Shown piece by piece: positions 61,070-64,000 of a stretch of 64,000 nt of DNA; positions within the stretch are counted from its first letter, which is position 1, and the number at the start of each line of letters is the position of its first letter. A model generated the notes under the pieces. The model was not told the DNA's origin. It saw only the letters and a list, made by a program, of their open reading frames with translations, and ran no database searches. The position numbers and the translations under genes were made by a program. Source of the stretch: Ulvibacter litoralis (GTDB taxonomy: Bacteria; Bacteroidota; Bacteroidia; Flavobacteriales; Flavobacteriaceae); NCBI RefSeq assembly GCF_900102055.1, contig NZ_FNBA01000003.1, positions 372,001 through 436,000 on the forward strand, read 5' to 3'.

Positions 61070-63025
61070 ATGAAAAAATATTTTGGCTTTATAGTATTAT
61101 TTTTTGCTTTAAGCATGTCTTACGCACAAAATAAGAAAGATGTATTGTTAACTATTGATGATAAACCTGTTTATATTTCAGAGTTTAAAAGAGTGTTTAA
61201 TAAAAATTTAGACTTAGTAAAAGACGAAAATCAAAAGAGTGTTGATGGATATTTAGATCTTTTTATAGATTACAAATTGAAAGTTGCTGAGGCTTATAAT
61301 GAAGGCTTAGATAAAGAAAAAAGATATGTAGTTGAGTTTGATAAATACCAAAGTCAATTAGCACGAGGGTATATTTTCGAGGATAAGCTAACAAAAGAAT
61401 TAGCAGAAGAGGCCTACGAAAGAAGTTTGGAAGAGATTAATGCAAACCATATTTTAATTTTAGCAACCTATGACGATACGCCACAAGACACATTAAAGGC
61501 GTACAACAAAATTAAAAAGATTTACGATAGAGCAAAAGCAGGCGAAGACTTTGAAACTTTGGCTAAAGAGAATTCTGAAGAGCCAAATGCAAGTAAGTCT
61601 GCTGGAAGTTTAGGATATTTTTCTGCATTCTCAATGGTGTATCCATTTGAAACAATGGCATACAATACAAAAGTAGGAGAGGTTTCAGAAATTGTTAGAA
61701 CTCAGTTCGGGTATCACATTATCAAAGTAAACGACAGACGTGAAAGAGCTACTCCTATCGTGGTTTCGCATTTGATGATTGCCGATAATGGAAATGATAG
61801 AACCTTCGATCCAGAAGAGCGAATTAATGAAATTAAAGCATTGCTAGCACAAGGTGAATCGTTTGAGAGTTTGGCTAAACAGTATTCTGATGATAAGAAT
61901 TCGGCAAAGCATGGCGGTCAGTTAAACGCATTTAGAAAAGGACAATTACGTGCTCCAAAATTTGAAGATGCAGCGTATAAACTTAAAAATGTTGGGGATA
62001 TTTCAGAGCCTATTAAATCTAAATTTGGTTGGCATTTAATTCGTTTGGATGAAATAAAAACTACACCAACTTTTGAGGAAGAAGAAGAGTCTTTGTTGAA
62101 ACAAGTAAAAAGCGGAATTCGTTCAAAAATTGTTAGTTCGGCAATAGGAGCGAAAATTAAAGATAAATACGATTTTAAAGTTGTAAACGATTACATTCCA
62201 TTTTTTGATACTTATGTTGACGATGCAGTACTAAAAAGAAGATGGAGATATGATACGATTCCTGCTTCTGAAGATAAAGTGATTTTTACGATTGAATCGA
62301 AAGAGGTAACGTTTAACGATTTTGCAGCATATATTAATAACCGTCAACGTTCTCCTACATCTTTCAAAACAAAAATGAATGTATTGACAAGCTTCTACGA
62401 CGAGTTTGAAACAGAGGAACTAAAAGATTTCTACAAAGAAAACCTTGAATTCGAAAACGAAGAGTATGCGGCTACTTTAAATGAATACAGAAACGGGCTT
62501 TTAATTTTTGATGTAATGAACAGAAATATTTGGGAGAAAGCCAAAAAAGACACTGTTGGGTTAGAAAATTACTACGAAGGTCACAAACAAAATTATATTT
62601 GGAATGAGCGTGTGCAAGCTACCCTTATCTCAACATCGAGTTCGGATGTTGCAACGCAAGTACAAGCATTGTTAAAAGACGGCAAAACTTCCGAAGAAAT
62701 TAAAAAAGCGGTAAACACAAATGATACTGTAAATGTTATTATTTCTGAAGGTGATTTTGAAAAAGGACAAAGAGAACTTCCTGCCGATTTTGAATTTACA
62801 GAAGGTGTTTCTAAAGTGTACAACCATAATGAAGGTTTTGTTGTTGTAGATGTAAAAAAGGTGCTACCGGAAGGGATTAAATCGCTTAATATGATTAAAG
62901 GAAAAGTAATGAGCGATTATCAAACCTTCTTAGAGAAGAAGTGGATGGATTCATTACGTGCTAAATACAATGTGGAAATTCATAAAAAAGCACTAAAACG
63001 ACTTAAAAAGGAACTAGATTCTTAA
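61070..63025 (+). CDS. PpiC/SurA-type peptidyl-prolyl isomerase with two parvulin domains
   Basis: A 651-residue exported foldase. Signal KKYFGFIVLFFALSMSYAQ. Two parvulin domains: about 120-230 (INANHILILATYDDTPQDTLKAY, then GSLGYFSAFSMVYPFETMAY and TQFGYHIIKVNDRRE) and about 230-335 (VVSHLMIADNG, then GGQLNAFRKGQLRAPKFEDAAY and SKFGWHLIRLDEIK). The remaining 300 residues form a helical SurA-like chaperone portion. It helps fold outer-membrane proteins in the periplasm. The next gene shares one base with its stop (TAATG), so the group is coupled. Confidence 0.92.
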   Translation: MKKYFGFIVLFFALSMSYAQNKKDVLLTIDDKPVYISEFKRVFNKNLDLVKDENQKSVDGYLDLFIDYKLKVAEAYNEGLDKEKRYVVEFDKYQSQLARGYIFEDKLTKELAEEAYERSLEEINANHILILATYDDTPQDTLKAYNKIKKIYDRAKAGEDFETLAKENSEEPNASKSAGSLGYFSAFSMVYPFETMAYNTKVGEVSEIVRTQFGYHIIKVNDRRERATPIVVSHLMIADNGNDRTFDPEERINEIKALLAQGESFESLAKQYSDDKNSAKHGGQLNAFRKGQLRAPKFEDAAYKLKNVGDISEPIKSKFGWHLIRLDEIKTTPTFEEEEESLLKQVKSGIRSKIVSSAIGAKIKDKYDFKVVNDYIPFFDTYVDDAVLKRRWRYDTIPASEDKVIFTIESKEVTFNDFAAYINNRQRSPTSFKTKMNVLTSFYDEFETEELKDFYKENLEFENEEYAATLNEYRNGLLIFDVMNRNIWEKAKKDTVGLENYYEGHKQNYIWNERVQATLISTSSSDVATQVQALLKDGKTSEEIKKAVNTNDTVNVIISEGDFEKGQRELPADFEFTEGVSKVYNHNEGFVVVDVKKVLPEGIKSLNMIKGKVMSDYQTFLEKKWMDSLRAKYNVEIHKKALKRLKKELDS

Positions 63026-63879
63026 TGCATAGAGTACTCTTTATTTTTTTTAGCAGTGTCCTATTTGTTTCTTGCAATTATTTTGAGCAAGGAACAGATA
63101 AAGTGCCTGTGGCTAGAGTTAATGATAGTTATTTGTATAAAGAAGATTTATTAGACTTAGTTTCTGAAGGAACTTCAAAAGAAGATAGCACCCTTATTAT
63201 TGGGAATTACATTAACCGTTGGGCTACCCAGCAATTGCTAATTTCGCAAGCCAAAATTAACCTTCCGCAGGAAAAGCAAAATGGCTACGAAAAGCTTGTA
63301 TTGCAGTATAAGGATGATTTGTTTACAGAAGCTTATAAAAGTATTATTGTTGCGAAGCAATTGGATAGTGTTATTCTAGATACGACACTAAAGAGCTTCT
63401 ACGAGGCCAATAAGGAAAACTTTAAGCTTAACGATGCCTTGGTGAAAATAAGGTATCTTTTTTTAGATAAAAACTTTACCAATCTAAACCAAATAAAAGA
63501 GAAGTTTTTGCGCTTTAATACTAAAGACAAAAAAGAATTAAGTGACCTTGCTTTACAGTTTAAATCGGCAAACTTAAATGATTCGGTTTGGGTTGAAAAA
63601 GAGACATTGTTTAAAGTGTTGCCAATAGTGCAATCAAATAGCAATCAAGTGTTAAAAAAATCTAATTTTACGCAATTACAAGATTCAATAGGAGTATATT
63701 TGGTGAAAATTGAGGATCTGTTAAATCCTAAAGATATAGCGCCACTTTCTTATATAAAACCTACGATAGAACAAATTATATTGAACAAAAGAAAGCTTGA
63801 GCTAACAAAAAAACTTGAAAAAGATATTACAAAAGATGCGATTAAAAATAATGACTTTGAAATTTACAACCCCCAATAG
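63025..63879 (+). CDS. Parvulin-like periplasmic lipoprotein, SurA-related chaperone
   Basis: A 284-residue predicted lipoprotein: signal HRVLFIFFSSVLFVSC with lipobox FVSC. KVPVARVNDSYLYKEDLLDLVSEG resembles the SurA N-terminal opening (V-A-x-V-N-D). The middle and end (VKIRYLFLDKNFTNLNQIKEKF, then GVYLVKIEDLL) follow the layout of a PpiC-like rotamase domain but without its conserved FS-x-H/G motifs, so isomerase activity is unlikely. It is made with its neighbours and probably acts as an accessory foldase at the outer membrane. Confidence 0.8.
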   Translation: MHRVLFIFFSSVLFVSCNYFEQGTDKVPVARVNDSYLYKEDLLDLVSEGTSKEDSTLIIGNYINRWATQQLLISQAKINLPQEKQNGYEKLVLQYKDDLFTEAYKSIIVAKQLDSVILDTTLKSFYEANKENFKLNDALVKIRYLFLDKNFTNLNQIKEKFLRFNTKDKKELSDLALQFKSANLNDSVWVEKETLFKVLPIVQSNSNQVLKKSNFTQLQDSIGVYLVKIEDLLNPKDIAPLSYIKPTIEQIILNKRKLELTKKLEKDITKDAIKNNDFEIYNPQ

Positions 63880-64000
63880 CCTTCTTTTAGCACTAATTCT
63901 TTTCTGCATACAAACAATTGTTTTAGGACAAGAAGTTGTCGTTGTAGATAGTACCGGAGTAGTGAAAGAGAACACCATGATAACAGAAGTTTCGGCTGCT
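63851..64000 (+). CDS. surA: SurA-like peptidyl-prolyl isomerase, 3' end outside the window
   Basis: Starts at ATG 63851 inside the last codons of the upstream gene (29-base overlap, different frame) and runs to the right edge. The 50 visible residues are a signal peptide (TLKFTTPNSLLLALILFCIQTIVLG) followed by QEVVVVDSTG. The gene order (ppiC-type, lipoprotein, surA) is usual in flavobacteria, so SurA is inferred from position and signal, not from catalytic motifs. Confidence 0.6.
   Translation, partial: MTLKFTTPNSLLLALILFCIQTIVLGQEVVVVDSTGVVKENTMITEVSAA

Noticed and set aside
1-64000. CRISPR arrays, tRNA or rRNA genes, IS elements, prophage
   Set aside because: No regularly spaced repeats, cloverleaf-like segments, transposase or phage structural genes were seen on either strand.

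Overview
This is a chromosomal segment of a member of the phylum Bacteroidota, almost certainly a marine-type Flavobacteriaceae. The evidence is AT-rich DNA, start codons without Shine-Dalgarno sequences, many TAnnTTTG-type -7 promoter boxes, type IX secretion (T9SS) sorting domains of both types A and B, a PorV/PorQ-family protein, and family-typical gene orders such as nusB-DUF1573-yajC and ppiC-lipoprotein-surA. No rRNA, tRNA, CRISPR array, insertion sequence or prophage was seen.

Bases 1-22583 hold one long co-directional surface-polysaccharide locus of 20 genes with very short gaps or overlaps. It encodes about nine glycosyltransferases, a QueC-like PP-loop protein, a pyruvyl transferase, the nonulosonate (sialic-acid-type) cassette neuB-neuC-neuA, an asparagine-synthase-like amidotransferase, a serine-acetyltransferase-like hexapeptide protein, a Wzy/O-antigen-ligase-type membrane protein, a membrane-anchored GINT1-like beta-propeller, and a terminal polyprenyl-phosphate sugar-phosphate transferase. 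The product is probably an acidic glycan (capsule, O-antigen or exopolysaccharide) built on undecaprenyl phosphate. The flippase and the Wza/Wzz export genes are not in the window, and the first gene is cut by the left edge.

Bases 22595-46450 are mostly envelope and housekeeping genes: DUF4105 protein, PorV-like protein, pssA, a kelch-type T9SS substrate, the kdsD-tatC-AhpD-like-lptB group, recQ, a large T9SS type-B protein, a cyclophilin-FKBP fusion, a YfiT/DinB-type protein, a thioredoxin-fold protein, a CsaA-like protein, a SulP transporter, a retinol-saturase-like oxidoreductase, an M14 peptidase, a PUR-alpha-like protein and an ABC exporter.

Bases 46567-64000 carry leucine dehydrogenase, nusB, a DUF1573 lipoprotein, yajC, pepT, pyrD, a LysE exporter, HMG-CoA lyase, a 5'-nucleotidase-like lipoprotein with a monohaem protein, a porin/FMN-binding/four-TM module, guaB, an OmpH/Skp chaperone, a DinB protein with a small partner, and a three-gene periplasmic foldase operon whose third gene (surA-like) is cut by the right edge.

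The most unusual signals are: an octamer CTTCGGAA counted by eye at least 44 times, where base composition predicts about one or two; a perfect 11-bp inverted repeat ending exactly at the guaB start codon; the porin/flavoprotein/membrane-protein module; and the QueC-like and amidotransferase genes inside the nonulosonate locus. There is no gene-free stretch longer than about 230 bases.
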